A stretch of 64,000 nt of DNA from Allocatelliglobosispora scoriae. Its GTDB lineage: Bacteria > Actinomycetota > Actinomycetes > Mycobacteriales > Micromonosporaceae. Below, piece after piece: positions 41,970-50,643 of the stretch. The notes beneath the pieces were generated by a model, which worked only from the letters and a program-made list of their open reading frames with translations, did no database searches and had not been told where the DNA came from. Position numbers and translations under genes: made by a program. The DNA lies in NCBI RefSeq assembly GCF_014204945.1, contig NZ_JACHMN010000003.1, positions 1,612,001 to 1,676,000 of the forward strand. The letters are read 5' to 3'. How positions within the stretch are numbered: the stretch's first letter is position 1; each line of letters starts with the position of its first letter.

Positions 41970-42239
41970 TCAGACCGCGGAGCGGCCGCGCATGCCGGAG
42001 ACGAGGGCGACTCCGACTGCGGCGAGGCCGATCTGGAAGACGAGTTCGATCCAGTCGATGCCGTCGGTGACGGCGACGCCGACGGCCTGGGCGATCAGGG
42101 TGCCGACGATGGCGGCGATGATGCCGACGACGATGGTGAGCCAGATCGGCAGGTTCTGCCGGCCCGGGAGCACCAGGCGGCCGAGGGCGCCGATGATGAG
42201 TCCGACGATGATCGCTGAAATGATTCCGGCGACGGTCAT
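41970..42239 (-). CDS. GlsB/YeaQ/YmgE family stress-response membrane protein
   Basis: An 89-residue protein with three hydrophobic segments (IISAIIVGLIIGALGRLVLPG, IWLTIVVGIIAAIVGTLIAQ, IELVFQIGLAAVGVALVSG). The Gly-rich first segment is the signature of the transglycosylase-associated/GlsB family, linked to general stress response. It could be a target of the sigma factor controlled by the stressosome genes nearby. That is a guess, as no clear sigma-B-type promoter was found. AGGAG lies 8 nt before the ATG. Confidence 0.92.
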   Translation of the reverse strand: MTVAGIISAIIVGLIIGALGRLVLPGRQNLPIWLTIVVGIIAAIVGTLIAQAVGVAVTDGIDWIELVFQIGLAAVGVALVSGMRGRSAV

Positions 42240-42313
42240 GGCTTTGTCTCCTTCAGTTACAGGGGAGGGGGTCCCACACCTAGAAAGTGCCCCGTCCCGC
42301 TTCTACCCAAACA

Positions 42314-42538
42314 TCAGGGTTTGTCGTGGCCCTCTGGTGCTTCAAAACCGATCAGCTTGTGGGTGCCGTCGCAGAAGGGCTTGATACGAGACTTCCCGCA
42401 GCGGCACAGGGCGACGGTGGGTCGTCCCGCGTCGATCCGATCGCCGTCGGGCGTGACGATCTCGAAGTCGCCCCGCAGCAGCAGCGGCCCGTTCTCATAG
42501 GGCGTGACGGTGGCCGGGACGTGCCGACCGGCGGTCAT
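42314..42538 (-). CDS. CDGSH iron-sulfur domain protein
   Basis: A 74-residue protein containing CRCGKSRIKPFCDGTH, an exact CDGSH motif (C-x-C-x2-S-x3-P-x-C-D-G-T-H) whose three Cys and one His bind a [2Fe-2S] cluster. The rest is a small beta fold. Its ATG overlaps the stop of the diiron-oxidase-like gene (ATGA), so the two are translationally coupled. It is a probable electron-transfer or redox partner of that enzyme. Confidence 0.93.
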   Translation of the reverse strand: MTAGRHVPATVTPYENGPLLLRGDFEIVTPDGDRIDAGRPTVALCRCGKSRIKPFCDGTHKLIGFEAPEGHDKP

Positions 42539-43566
42539 CCGGCCACCCCGACCAGGACCGCGCCGTCGGTGACGGGAAGGTCCGGCGACCCCGGCCGCAG
42601 AGAGCTCGCGCCGTGCTCCCAGTCGGCGAGCATCCGTCGGCCGACCCGCCCGCCCAGCGCTTCCGCGGCGGCCGCTCCGAAGAGGACATCGCTGCTCAGG
42701 TGCGGCTCGGCCGCGACCAGTCCACCGCACAGGTCATGCGCGGCGATCTGCTCGTGGACCGCGTCGGCGGCGACGTGCTCGTCGTAGAAGAGGGTCGCCT
42801 CCGCATCACCGCCGAGCCGGCGCAGGCCGTTGCCGTAGCGGCTGTTGGGCAGGCTCGACGTCATCTCGAACGCGGCGAGCTGCCCGGCGAGTGCGCCACG
42901 CAGCCGCCGGTGCAGGGCGAACATCGAGATCAGGTTGTTGATGGCGAGCGAGGTGGCGGGGAGCCGGTCGAGGTAGGCGCCATAGGCCGCATCGAGTCCG
43001 AGATGCCGCATCGTGGTGCGGAACAGCTCCGAGTGCATCCGGTCCAGCCGGCCCGACCCGTACTCGTCGATCTGGATCTCGACCAGCGCGGCCTTGGCGC
43101 GCCCGGTGAGCCGGGGGATCGCGAAGGTGTGCGGATCCGCCTCTTTGAGCTGGTAGAGCGACTTGTGCACGACGAACTCGCGGAACTGGTCGAGCGTGGC
43201 GTGGCGCTGGACGTAGCGGGACAGCGACGGGCCGTCCGTCTCGGCGGTGAGGGCGGTGAGGGCGGCCGGGATCTCGGCGGCCGGAACCGGTGCGGGCGAG
43301 CCGACCAGGTCTCGGACCGCGCGCTCGAAGCGCCGTTCGGCCTCGGCGCGGACCGCGAGGACACCGGGGTGCCACTCCCAGGCGTCGTCCACCTCGTCGA
43401 AGCCGCCATAGTGCAGCTCATAACAGATGGTGAGAGTGAGCTGCAGGTCGTCGTCGACGAGCGGGTCGCCGTCGCCGAAACCGGGCATCGGTGCGGGTTC
43501 CGTGTCGGCCCTCAGCAGCGTGATCAGCGTCGCCGATACCGGTCCGCGTGGTTCGGGAAGTCTCAT
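42535..43566 (-). CDS. iron-containing redox enzyme family protein (heme-oxygenase-like diiron fold)
   Basis: A 343-residue, mostly helical protein of the family annotated as iron-containing redox enzymes, which share the heme-oxygenase-like diiron oxidase fold. Candidate metal ligands lie in helices such as LDQFREFVVHKSLYQLKEAD, EIQIDEYGSGRLDRMHSELFR and FYDEHVAADAVHEQIAAHD. Known members of the fold oxidise amines, fatty acids or amino-acid-derived substrates. No substrate can be assigned here. The coupled CDGSH gene suggests electron supply by a [2Fe-2S] protein. The ATG at 43566 has a GC-rich, weak ribosome-binding site. Confidence 0.85.
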   Translation of the reverse strand: MRLPEPRGPVSATLITLLRADTEPAPMPGFGDGDPLVDDDLQLTLTICYELHYGGFDEVDDAWEWHPGVLAVRAEAERRFERAVRDLVGSPAPVPAAEIPAALTALTAETDGPSLSRYVQRHATLDQFREFVVHKSLYQLKEADPHTFAIPRLTGRAKAALVEIQIDEYGSGRLDRMHSELFRTTMRHLGLDAAYGAYLDRLPATSLAINNLISMFALHRRLRGALAGQLAAFEMTSSLPNSRYGNGLRRLGGDAEATLFYDEHVAADAVHEQIAAHDLCGGLVAAEPHLSSDVLFGAAAAEALGGRVGRRMLADWEHGASSLRPGSPDLPVTDGAVLVGVAG

Positions 43567-43591
43567 GGCCGCCCCCGCCGTCTGCGCATGT

Positions 43592-43609
43592 CACGCCCGG
43601 ACGGGCGTG
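43592..43609 (-). terminator. hairpin at the end of the stressosome operon
   Basis: CACGCCCG and CGGGCGTG pair as an 8-bp stem around GA. It lies 60 bp past the stop of the last gene of the rsb operon and just upstream of the next leftward gene. Confidence 0.6.
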
Positions 43610-43668
43610 CGTCCATGAGCCCTTACCCGGAAGCGTCGCGGGCTAAACCGGCATAATTCTCATATCGG

Positions 43669-45672
43669 TTACGCGTTGGGAATGGGCAGTGCCGCCGTGA
43701 CCGTGGTCCCCGACGGTCCGGAGCGCACCAGGACCCGGCCCATCAGCTGGCGTACCAGCCACAGCCCGCGCCCGCTCATCGCTCTCGGACCGGCCTGCGG
43801 TGCCCCCGCCTCGGCCGCCAGATCGGTGAAACCTCGGCCCTGGTCGGTGACCTGGCAGAAGAACCACGCCTCATCGCGCCACAGCCACATCCGGCCCCCG
43901 CCGCCACCGTGCCGGATCGCGTTGGTGAGCAGCTCGTTGGCGGCGAGGACCAACCGGTCCTGGCCGTCGACGTCGAGGCCGTTCTCCTGGCCGAAGGCGC
44001 TCATCGCCTGCCGCAGCCGGCTCAGCGACGGCGTGTCGACCACGAAGGTGGCCGCGCCGGCCGGCGGGATGACGTCCTCGATGGGCGGGTAGCCGTGCGT
44101 GAAGACCTGGTCGGGCGCCGCCTCGCGGATCGCCCGCCGACGGATCGCCACCAGCGCTATGTCGTCGCTGGGCACCTCCGGCACCAGCTCGTCGAGCAGG
44201 CGGCTGGCGTACTGCTCCAGGTCCGGTTCCGGGGTGCCCGCCGCCGCCACCAGGCGCTCCAGCCCGATGTCGAGGATCTCCCCGCGGCGCTCGATCAGAC
44301 CGTCGGTGTAGAGCACCAGGGTGTCGCCGGGAGCCAGGGTGAAGGAGCTCTCGGTGGCGGGGCGCACATGGATGCCGAGCAGCGGCCCGTGGCCGTGGAG
44401 CAGGCGTGCGCCGTCGGCACCGTGCAGCATCGGCGGCGGGTGGCCGGCGTTGCTCATCAGCACCTCACCGGTGTCCCAGCTGATCGCGATCACGCACATC
44501 GTGGCGATCTCGCCGGGGAGCAGGGCGCCGATGAGGATGTTGAGCCGATCGAGGATCGTCGCCGGGCTGTAGCCCTCGATCAGGTAGGCGCGGGTGGCGT
44601 GGCGGAGCTCGGCCATCACCGTCGCCGCGTGCAGGGAGTGGCCGCCGACGTCGCCGACCGCGATGACGATGCGGTCCGCCTGCTGCGTCACCTCGTAGAA
44701 ATCGCCGCCGATCTCGGCGTGGTCGCTCGCCGGCACGTAGCGAACCGCGAGGTCGAAGCCGGACAGCCGGGGTACGCGGCGGGGGAGCAGGCTGCGCTGC
44801 AGGGTGAGCGCGAGGTTGTGCTCGCTGGCGAACAGGCGCTGCGACTCGATCGCCGCGACGATCGCCTGGCCGAAGAGGGTGAGCACCGGGCTGTCGGTCA
44901 GGCTCGCCGAGGACGGCATGACGACGTAGACGGCGGGCTGCTCGGGACGGGTGTGGAAGGCCGCGACCCGGACCTCGGCGTCGGCGGTCCGCAGCGCCGG
45001 CCACCGGTCGGCCGCCTCGTCGCGGATCGTGATGCCGATCGGCTCGTCGCCGAGCTCCATCGTGGCCGGGCGCACCTCGGCGGCCTCGCCGCGGCCGGCG
45101 CAGGTGGCCATGATCCAGGCACCGTCGCGGTCTCCGGTGAAGATCGTGACGGCCGAGTCGAAGATCTCGCTGCCGCCGCGGGCGGCCTGCTCCAGCAGGC
45201 GGCGCTGGCTCGTGGCGGCACCCATGTCGGCGGTGACGTGCACCAGGCTGGTCAGCCGGGCCGCGAGCCGCTCGGCCTGGAGCCGGGCCTGGTAGTAGCG
45301 CAGCACGGAGGCGATGGTGGCGAGCAGCTCGTCGGGGTTGATCGGCTCCACCAGGTAGCCGTCGGCGCCGCCGGAGAGGCCGTGGGTCCGGTCGACCGAC
45401 TCGACCGCGGCGGCGGAGACGTGGATGACCGGGGTGGTGCCGAAGCGCGGATGCTCCTTGATCCGCTGGCAGATCTCGAAGCCGCTGGCGTCGGGGAGCC
45501 GCACGTCGAGCACGACGAGGTCGATGTCGCCCTGCTCGAACCGGTCCAGCGCCTGCGCCCCGGTCTCGGCCTCCACCACGGTGTAGCCGCCGCGCTTGAG
45601 CCAGCTGACGAGCACGTAGCGCTTCGACGGGGTGTCGTCGACGACGAGGATGGTGTTGCCGTCGGCGCTCAT
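43669..45672 (-). CDS. response regulator-PP2C phosphatase with C-terminal anti-sigma-type ATPase
   Basis: A 667-residue multi-domain regulator. REC (about 1-125, phospho-acceptor in LVVLDVRLPDASGF) is followed by a GAF-like region (about 140-285) and a SpoIIE phosphatase (about 300-500: AEIGGDFYEV, GDVGGHSLHAATVMAE, LYTDGLIERRG). A RsbW-type ATPase (about 540-667: AANELLTNAIRHGGGG, SGRGLWLVRQLM) completes it. It can thus receive a phosphoryl signal and both dephosphorylate and phosphorylate STAS proteins, as a self-contained output of the pathway. Its ATG overlaps the stop of the hybrid kinase gene (ATGA). It is the last gene of the rsb operon. Confidence 0.92.
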   Translation of the reverse strand: MSADGNTILVVDDTPSKRYVLVSWLKRGGYTVVEAETGAQALDRFEQGDIDLVVLDVRLPDASGFEICQRIKEHPRFGTTPVIHVSAAAVESVDRTHGLSGGADGYLVEPINPDELLATIASVLRYYQARLQAERLAARLTSLVHVTADMGAATSQRRLLEQAARGGSEIFDSAVTIFTGDRDGAWIMATCAGRGEAAEVRPATMELGDEPIGITIRDEAADRWPALRTADAEVRVAAFHTRPEQPAVYVVMPSSASLTDSPVLTLFGQAIVAAIESQRLFASEHNLALTLQRSLLPRRVPRLSGFDLAVRYVPASDHAEIGGDFYEVTQQADRIVIAVGDVGGHSLHAATVMAELRHATRAYLIEGYSPATILDRLNILIGALLPGEIATMCVIAISWDTGEVLMSNAGHPPPMLHGADGARLLHGHGPLLGIHVRPATESSFTLAPGDTLVLYTDGLIERRGEILDIGLERLVAAAGTPEPDLEQYASRLLDELVPEVPSDDIALVAIRRRAIREAAPDQVFTHGYPPIEDVIPPAGAATFVVDTPSLSRLRQAMSAFGQENGLDVDGQDRLVLAANELLTNAIRHGGGGGRMWLWRDEAWFFCQVTDQGRGFTDLAAEAGAPQAGPRAMSGRGLWLVRQLMGRVLVRSGPSGTTVTAALPIPNA

Positions 45673-47441
45673 CGCGGACTCCGGGCGGCCAACCCCACCA
45701 CGTCACAGAGGTCGTCCAGTGTGGTCGAGGTCTTGTCGAGCACCGTCGTGGTGTGCCGCAGCGCGGCGGCCTCCGTGACGTCCGAGGGGTAGGCGGTGAT
45801 CACCACCACGGGGATCTCGCGCAGCCGCTCGTCGGCGTGGAGGGCGTCGAGGACCGCGAACCCGTCCAGCTCCGCCAGGCGCAGGTCGAGCAGGACCAGG
45901 TCCGGCGGGTGCACCGCGATCACCGCCAGCGCCGTCCGGCCGTCGCCCGCCTCGCGGACGTGGAACCCGCAGCGGCGCAGCACCTCACCGGCCGCGGTGC
46001 GGAACGCCTCGTCGTCGTCGACGAGCAGGACATCGGTGGCGCTGCGCGACTCGGCCTGTCCGGAGAGGCCGCCGACCGGCAGGCGAACGGTGAAGGTGCT
46101 GCCCCGGTGCAGCTCGCTCGTGAGGGTGAGGGTGCCGTGCAGCGCCTCGACGAGCCGCCTGGCGTAGGGCAGACCGAGCCCCGTGCCCGTGACGGTGGCC
46201 TGCAGGGCGTGGCGGACCTGGTGGAACTCCTCGAAGACGCGGTCGATCTCGTCGGGCGGTATGCCGATCCCGGTGTCGGTCACCGTCAGCACCAGGTGGC
46301 CGTCGTCGACTGCGGCGGAGAGCCGCACCTCGCCGTCCGGGGTGAACTTCAGCGCGTTGGTGAGCAGGTTGCGCAGCACCTGCGCGAGCATCACCGGATC
46401 GGTGCGCACCAGCGGCAGGCCGACCGGGTCCTCGACGACGAGCGCCGTCGTCGGCGAGGCGGGCAGCGCTCGCAGCGTGCCGCGCAGGGTGTCGAAGATC
46501 GGTTTGAGGTCGGTGTCCTGCGGCACCGGCTGCAGCCGGCCCGACTCGGCCTTCGCCAGGTCGAGCAGCTCGTTGACGAGCGTGAGCAGGCTGCGCGACG
46601 ACTCGTCGATCAGCTCCAGCTGCCGGGACTGGTCGGGGCTGAGGGCGTCGGACTGCGGGTCGCGCAGCAGCCGGGTCAGGCCGGTGATGGAGGTGACGGG
46701 GGAGCGCAGTTCGTGCGTGACGCTCGCCAGGAACCGCGTCTTCGCCTCGCTCGCCTCGCGCAGCTGCGTGGTGCGCTGGTCCAGCTCGGAGTGGAGCGCC
46801 ACGACACCGCGGTTGGTGGCTTCGAGCTCGTCGGAGAGCTCGGTGTAGAGGGCCACGACACCCCGGTTGGTCTCCTCGAGCTCGCCGTTGAGGCGCAGCA
46901 GCTCGTCGCGGTGCGCCTGCACCTCGGCGAGGGTGGCGAGGAGCTGCCGGTTCTGCTCGGCGAGCTCCTCCAGCGGCGTACCGGCGGAGCTGGCGGCGAT
47001 CTCGCGGCAGACCTCGGCGAGCTCCTCGTCGTCGAGGAGCAGGGCGCGGTCGGGGACCCGCCGAGCCATCCCTACCGAGGTGGTGGTGGAGGTGCGCACC
47101 ACGTCCCACAGGTCCATGAGCCCCCTCGTCAGCCCGATCTCCCCGACGAACTCCTCGCCCGTCGGTGCATCCACTGTCGCCTGGAAGCCCAGCAGCGCGC
47201 GTGCCACGGGCCGCTCCGGCACCTGCGGGTCGTCGGGATCGGGAATCCACAGTGCGAACACCACGGTGACCCTGCCCAGCGCCAGCAGACGCCGACCGGC
47301 CTCCGACAACGCGGCTGCCACTCGGATCTGGTCCTGCGTCTCCAGGCCGAGTGCCGCCGCGAGCTGTCTACCCTGTCGGCGGACCTCGAAAACGTCCTGC
47401 TCCACGGAGATGTGCGAGCGCAGCAGTTCACGTGTGATCAT
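45669..47441 (-). CDS. hybrid sensor histidine kinase with C-terminal receiver domain
   Basis: A 590-residue soluble kinase. Residues 1 to about 165 are an N-terminal sensory/RsbT-like region (AAALGLETQDQIRVAAALSEAGRRLL). A coiled coil with two TNRGVVAL repeats (about 190-235) leads to the HisKA helix (SVTHELRSPVTSITG) and ATPase (NLLTNALKFTPDGE, DTGIGIP, GTGLGLPYA). A receiver (LLVDDDEAFRTA, LVLLDLRLAELDGF) ends the protein. There is no membrane segment. It lies between the ATPase/PP2C gene and the REC-PP2C gene, which its stop overlaps, and is the likely phosphodonor for that REC domain. Confidence 0.93.
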   Translation of the reverse strand: MITRELLRSHISVEQDVFEVRRQGRQLAAALGLETQDQIRVAAALSEAGRRLLALGRVTVVFALWIPDPDDPQVPERPVARALLGFQATVDAPTGEEFVGEIGLTRGLMDLWDVVRTSTTTSVGMARRVPDRALLLDDEELAEVCREIAASSAGTPLEELAEQNRQLLATLAEVQAHRDELLRLNGELEETNRGVVALYTELSDELEATNRGVVALHSELDQRTTQLREASEAKTRFLASVTHELRSPVTSITGLTRLLRDPQSDALSPDQSRQLELIDESSRSLLTLVNELLDLAKAESGRLQPVPQDTDLKPIFDTLRGTLRALPASPTTALVVEDPVGLPLVRTDPVMLAQVLRNLLTNALKFTPDGEVRLSAAVDDGHLVLTVTDTGIGIPPDEIDRVFEEFHQVRHALQATVTGTGLGLPYARRLVEALHGTLTLTSELHRGSTFTVRLPVGGLSGQAESRSATDVLLVDDDEAFRTAAGEVLRRCGFHVREAGDGRTALAVIAVHPPDLVLLDLRLAELDGFAVLDALHADERLREIPVVVITAYPSDVTEAAALRHTTTVLDKTSTTLDDLCDVVGLAARSPR

Positions 47442-47442
47442 C

Positions 47443-48447
47443 TCAGGGCCTCGCGACCACGATCGCGGCGTCGTCGCGCCGCCGGGAGGCGTCGCGCAGC
47501 AGGGTCGCGGCGACCACCACGGGGGTACGCGTGAGCAGCCCCGGATGGTCGGCGAGGCTCCACCGCTCGGTCAGCCCGTCGGAGTGCATGATGATCAGGG
47601 CGTCCGGCGGCAGCGGGTAGTCGAACTCGCGGACCGAGTGCCGCTGCTGGCCGACGATCCCGGGCATGGAGACCATCGCCCGCCGGACGTCGCCGCAGAC
47701 GCTGGCGGCGATGTTGCCGATCCCCGCGAAGCGCACCGTGTCCCGGGCCGCGTTGACCTCGGCGATCCCGACGACCGCGCCCCGGGTGTGTCCGATGCGC
47801 CCGTGCAGGAAGGCGAGGATCTCCTTCGGACCGCCGGGCGGCGCTTCGAGGAACGCGGCGATCGCGGCCTCGCTGGCGAGGGCGGCGAGGGGTCCGTGCC
47901 CGAGCCCGTCGCAGAGCATGATCTGGCGCCGCCCGTCGAGCTCCCGGGCGGCGTAGCCGTCGCCGCAGGCCGTCTCGCCGGCGAGGGGCCGGGCGACGCC
48001 GTCGAGCCAGGTCGGCGCGGGCGGTTTGGCCCAGACGGTCGCGGCGAGGACCGTGCCGGTGCCGGGTCGGGAGTAGATGTCGAAGTCCGTCGCCATGCGG
48101 GTGATGGCGCCCAGGCCGATGCCGAGCGTCCCGCCGGTCGAGTGTCCGTCCACACTGGATGCGAGCACGTCGGCCATGCCGGGGCCCTGGTCGATGGCGA
48201 CGAGCCCGACGCCGGCCGCGTCGCCGGCGCGCACCACTCGCAGCAGCACCACGCCCTCGTCGGCGTGCCGGGCCAGATTGGTGGTGGCCTCGGTGGCGAT
48301 GATGGCGAGGCCGCTGATCGCCGCGGCGGGCAGGCCGATCTCCTCGCCGAGCGCCACCGCGGCTCGGCGGACGGACCCGGCGGTGCTCGGATCGGTCGCC
48401 GCCAGCCAGACCCGGTTGTCCGCGCTGCGCAGGCCGAGGTCCATCAT
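47443..48447 (-). CDS. RsbT-like ATPase fused to SpoIIE/RsbX-type phosphatase
   Basis: A 334-residue fusion. The N-terminal GHKL ATPase (about 1-140) has IIATEATTNLARHADEG, DQGPGM and GTLGIGLGAITRM. The C-terminal phosphatase (about 160-334) has ACGDGYAAREL, LCDGLGHGPLAALASEAAI and MHSDGLTERW, with the metal-binding Asp residues kept. In Bacillus RsbX resets the stressosome by dephosphorylating RsbR and RsbS. This protein holds the matching place after rsbT, with an added ATPase. Its ATG overlaps the rsbT stop (ATGA), and one base separates it from the next gene. Confidence 0.92.
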   Translation of the reverse strand: MMDLGLRSADNRVWLAATDPSTAGSVRRAAVALGEEIGLPAAAISGLAIIATEATTNLARHADEGVVLLRVVRAGDAAGVGLVAIDQGPGMADVLASSVDGHSTGGTLGIGLGAITRMATDFDIYSRPGTGTVLAATVWAKPPAPTWLDGVARPLAGETACGDGYAARELDGRRQIMLCDGLGHGPLAALASEAAIAAFLEAPPGGPKEILAFLHGRIGHTRGAVVGIAEVNAARDTVRFAGIGNIAASVCGDVRRAMVSMPGIVGQQRHSVREFDYPLPPDALIIMHSDGLTERWSLADHPGLLTRTPVVVAATLLRDASRRRDDAAIVVARP

Positions 48448-48863
48448 CGTTCCCATTTGACGGCGGTGATGACGGTGCCCGCGCCCACCTCGGTGTGCAG
48501 CTCGAACTCGTCCATCAACCGCCGGGCGCCGGACAGGCCCAGCCCGAGACCGCCGCCGGTGGTGTAGCCGTCGGTGAACGCCTGGTCGAGGTCCGCGATG
48601 CCAGGCCCCTCGTCGGCGAAGACGACGCGGATGCCGCGCCGCCGGCCGTTGGAGACCGGCTGCACCTCGGCGTAGCCACCCCCGCCGTAGACGAGGGTGT
48701 TGCGGGCCAGCTCGCTCGCGGCCGTCACCAGCTTGGTCTGGTCGACCAGGCTGAGCTTGCTCTCCACCGCGGCCGCCCGGACGAGCTGCCGCACCCGGAC
48801 CACGTCGTCGTCGGCGGCGATCTCCTGGCGTCGGGCCGGGCCCAGCGCCTCGACGTCGATCAT
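48444..48863 (-). CDS. rsbT: RsbT, stressosome switch kinase
   Basis: A 139-residue GHKL serine/threonine kinase. The N-box is ASELARNTLVYGGGG, G1 is DEGPGI and G2 is GGGLGLGLSGARRLMDEF. RsbT phosphorylates RsbR and RsbS on stress, leaves the stressosome and activates a PP2C phosphatase. The gene follows rsbS with a 4-bp overlap (ATGA) and overlaps the next gene in the same way, so stoichiometric expression is likely. Order and length match other rsbRST modules. Confidence 0.94.
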   Translation of the reverse strand: MIDVEALGPARRQEIAADDDVVRVRQLVRAAAVESKLSLVDQTKLVTAASELARNTLVYGGGGYAEVQPVSNGRRRGIRVVFADEGPGIADLDQAFTDGYTTGGGLGLGLSGARRLMDEFELHTEVGAGTVITAVKWER

Positions 48864-49279
48864 CGGGAGGCCGCGGAGTCGTCGGCCGTGACCTCGTCTT
48901 CGTCGTCGGGTTCGAACTCGTCGGCGGCCCGCAGGTCGCGCAGCAGCCGCAGGCCGTGCTCCACGTTGAGCGCCGTCCGGATGCCGCGCAGGGTGAGGCC
49001 AAGCTCGACCAGGGTGATCGCCACGGCGGGCCGCATCCCCACGAGCACGGTCTCAGCGTCGAGCACCTTGGAGACCGCCGCGATCGTGGCGAGCGTGCGG
49101 CCGACGAAGGAGTCGACGATGTCCAGCGCGGTGATGTCGATGATCACGCCGTGTGCGCTGCTGGCCGAGATCTTCTCGGCGAGGTCCTCCTGCAGGTGCA
49201 GGGCGAGCTGGTCCTCCAGATCGATCTGGATCGACACCAGCAGGACATCGCCGAGGACGAGAATGGGTACGCGGTCCAT
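48860..49279 (-). CDS. rsbS: RsbS, stressosome scaffold STAS protein
   Basis: A 139-residue STAS protein. The segment VIIDITALDIVDSFVGRTLATI contains Ser57, equivalent to the RsbS serine phosphorylated by RsbT (Ser59 in Bacillus subtilis). The STAS core (about 1-115) is followed by an acidic tail (EFEPDDEDEVTADDS) not found in the Bacillus protein. RsbS and RsbR form the stressosome shell. The gene starts 3 bp after rsbR and overlaps rsbT. Confidence 0.94.
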   Translation of the reverse strand: MDRVPILVLGDVLLVSIQIDLEDQLALHLQEDLAEKISASSAHGVIIDITALDIVDSFVGRTLATIAAVSKVLDAETVLVGMRPAVAITLVELGLTLRGIRTALNVEHGLRLLRDLRAADEFEPDDEDEVTADDSAASR

Positions 49280-49282
49280 CGA

Positions 49283-50137
49283 TCAGCGCACCGACTTGGT
49301 GGTCCGGCGAACCTCGACGCCGCTGGCGCGCAGTGCGTACTGCAGGGCGTCGGCGAGGTTGGCCTTGGTGACGATCTCCCCGAACTCGATGCCGAGCGCG
49401 ACGATCGTCTGCGCGATCTGCGGCCGGATGCCGGAGATGATGCACTGCGCGCCCATGAGCTGCGCGGCGACCACGGTCTTGAGGATGTGCTGGGCGACCT
49501 GGGTGTCGACCGCGGGGACGCCGGTGATGTCGAGGATCGCATAGGGCGAGCCGGTGTCGACGAGCGTCTGCAGCAGCCGCTCCATCACCACCTGGGAGCG
49601 GGCCGAGTCGAGCGTGCCGATGATCGGAACGGCGACCACGCCGTCCCACAGCTTGACGACCGGGGTCGAGAGCTCGAGCAGCTGCTCGGACTGCTCGGTG
49701 ATGATCGTCTCTCGCGCGGTGACGTAGGCCTCGACGGTCCGCAGGCCGAGCTTGTCGATGAACGAGGAGAACTCCGCGAAGTCTGCCTTGGAGACGATCT
49801 TGTCATCGCCGCCGGTGACCGCGTTGAGCGCGTCCTTCACGGCGAAGATGCTGATCGCGGTCTCCGAGACGCTGAAGCTGTGCCGCGCGCGGGAGCCGGA
49901 CAGCTCGTTGAGCAGGGCGAGCAGTTCGGCACCCCGGGGCCCGTCGAGGCTGGTGGAGCCGGACTCCAAGGTTGACCGCAGACCGGCGTAGAGGTCGCTG
50001 ATCTGCCGCTTGAGCTCGCTCTTGGTGAGCCGGCCACGCAGGGTGGCGCCGACCGTGTCGTTCCAGTGCTCCAGGATCGGGCCCTGGTGCTCCGCGAGCA
50101 CCGTCGCCAGCCGTGTCGCCGAATTCTCTTCCACCAT
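49283..50137 (-). CDS. rsbR: RsbR-type stressosome sensor
   Basis: A 284-residue stressosome co-antagonist. The N-terminal non-heme globin-like/helical domain (about 1-145) would project from the complex and sense the signal. The C-terminal STAS domain (about 158-275) contains PIIGTLDSARSQ and ILDITGVPAVDTQVAQHILKTV, then SGIRPQIAQTIVALGIEF. Thr212 matches the second RsbT target of Bacillus RsbRA. The position of the first target is Ser178 here rather than Thr. It is the first gene of the operon; AAGG lies a few bases before the ATG. Confidence 0.93.
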   Translation of the reverse strand: MVEENSATRLATVLAEHQGPILEHWNDTVGATLRGRLTKSELKRQISDLYAGLRSTLESGSTSLDGPRGAELLALLNELSGSRARHSFSVSETAISIFAVKDALNAVTGGDDKIVSKADFAEFSSFIDKLGLRTVEAYVTARETIITEQSEQLLELSTPVVKLWDGVVAVPIIGTLDSARSQVVMERLLQTLVDTGSPYAILDITGVPAVDTQVAQHILKTVVAAQLMGAQCIISGIRPQIAQTIVALGIEFGEIVTKANLADALQYALRASGVEVRRTTKSVR

Positions 50138-50292
50138 GCCGCCTTCGCTCGCGTCGTTTATTGTCTGTCCAGCCGGTGCAGTGTCGCACCGTCCCGGAGG
50201 AGTCCGGCGGTCACGCTACCCTAGGTTCGTGCCTTCCGCTCCGCAGTCGGCGCAGGCTGACGATCCACCGAACGGACACGGAGAGAAGCCTC

Positions 50293-50643
50293 ATGCCGCT
50301 GATCATCACCGACGAGGAGATCTCGGGGCACGCGATCCTCGCCGCCGCCGGTGACCTGGATCTCACAACCGCGCCGCAGCTCACCAGTGCCGCGGTCCGG
50401 CTGATCGAGACCGGCACCCGCGATATCATCGTGGATGCGAGCAGGCTGGAGTTCTGCGACTCGTCGGGCCTGAGCGCGCTGCTGCGCATCGTCGGCCACC
50501 TCGGTCCACAGGGCGGTCGGCTCGCCATCGTGAACCCGCACCCCATCGTGCTGCGGGTGCTTCAGCTCTGCGGTCTGGACGAGGCGGTCCTGATCGCCGA
50601 CACGGTGCCGAGCGCGATCCTGGAGTTCGCCGGCGCCCGCTGA
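50293..50643 (+). CDS. STAS-domain anti-sigma factor antagonist (RsbV-like)
   Basis: A 116-residue STAS protein with the phosphorylation loop RLEFCDSSGLSALLRI (DSSG at residues 56-59), as in RsbV/SpoIIAA. It is transcribed away from rsbR, with 155 bp between start codons. It could be the substrate of the PP2C phosphatases of the stressosome operon, giving the link from signal to sigma factor. That is inference from position. The ATG at 50293 is preceded by GGAGAGAAG. The frame is open upstream but codes nothing recognisable. Confidence 0.9.
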   Translation: MPLIITDEEISGHAILAAAGDLDLTTAPQLTSAAVRLIETGTRDIIVDASRLEFCDSSGLSALLRIVGHLGPQGGRLAIVNPHPIVLRVLQLCGLDEAVLIADTVPSAILEFAGAR

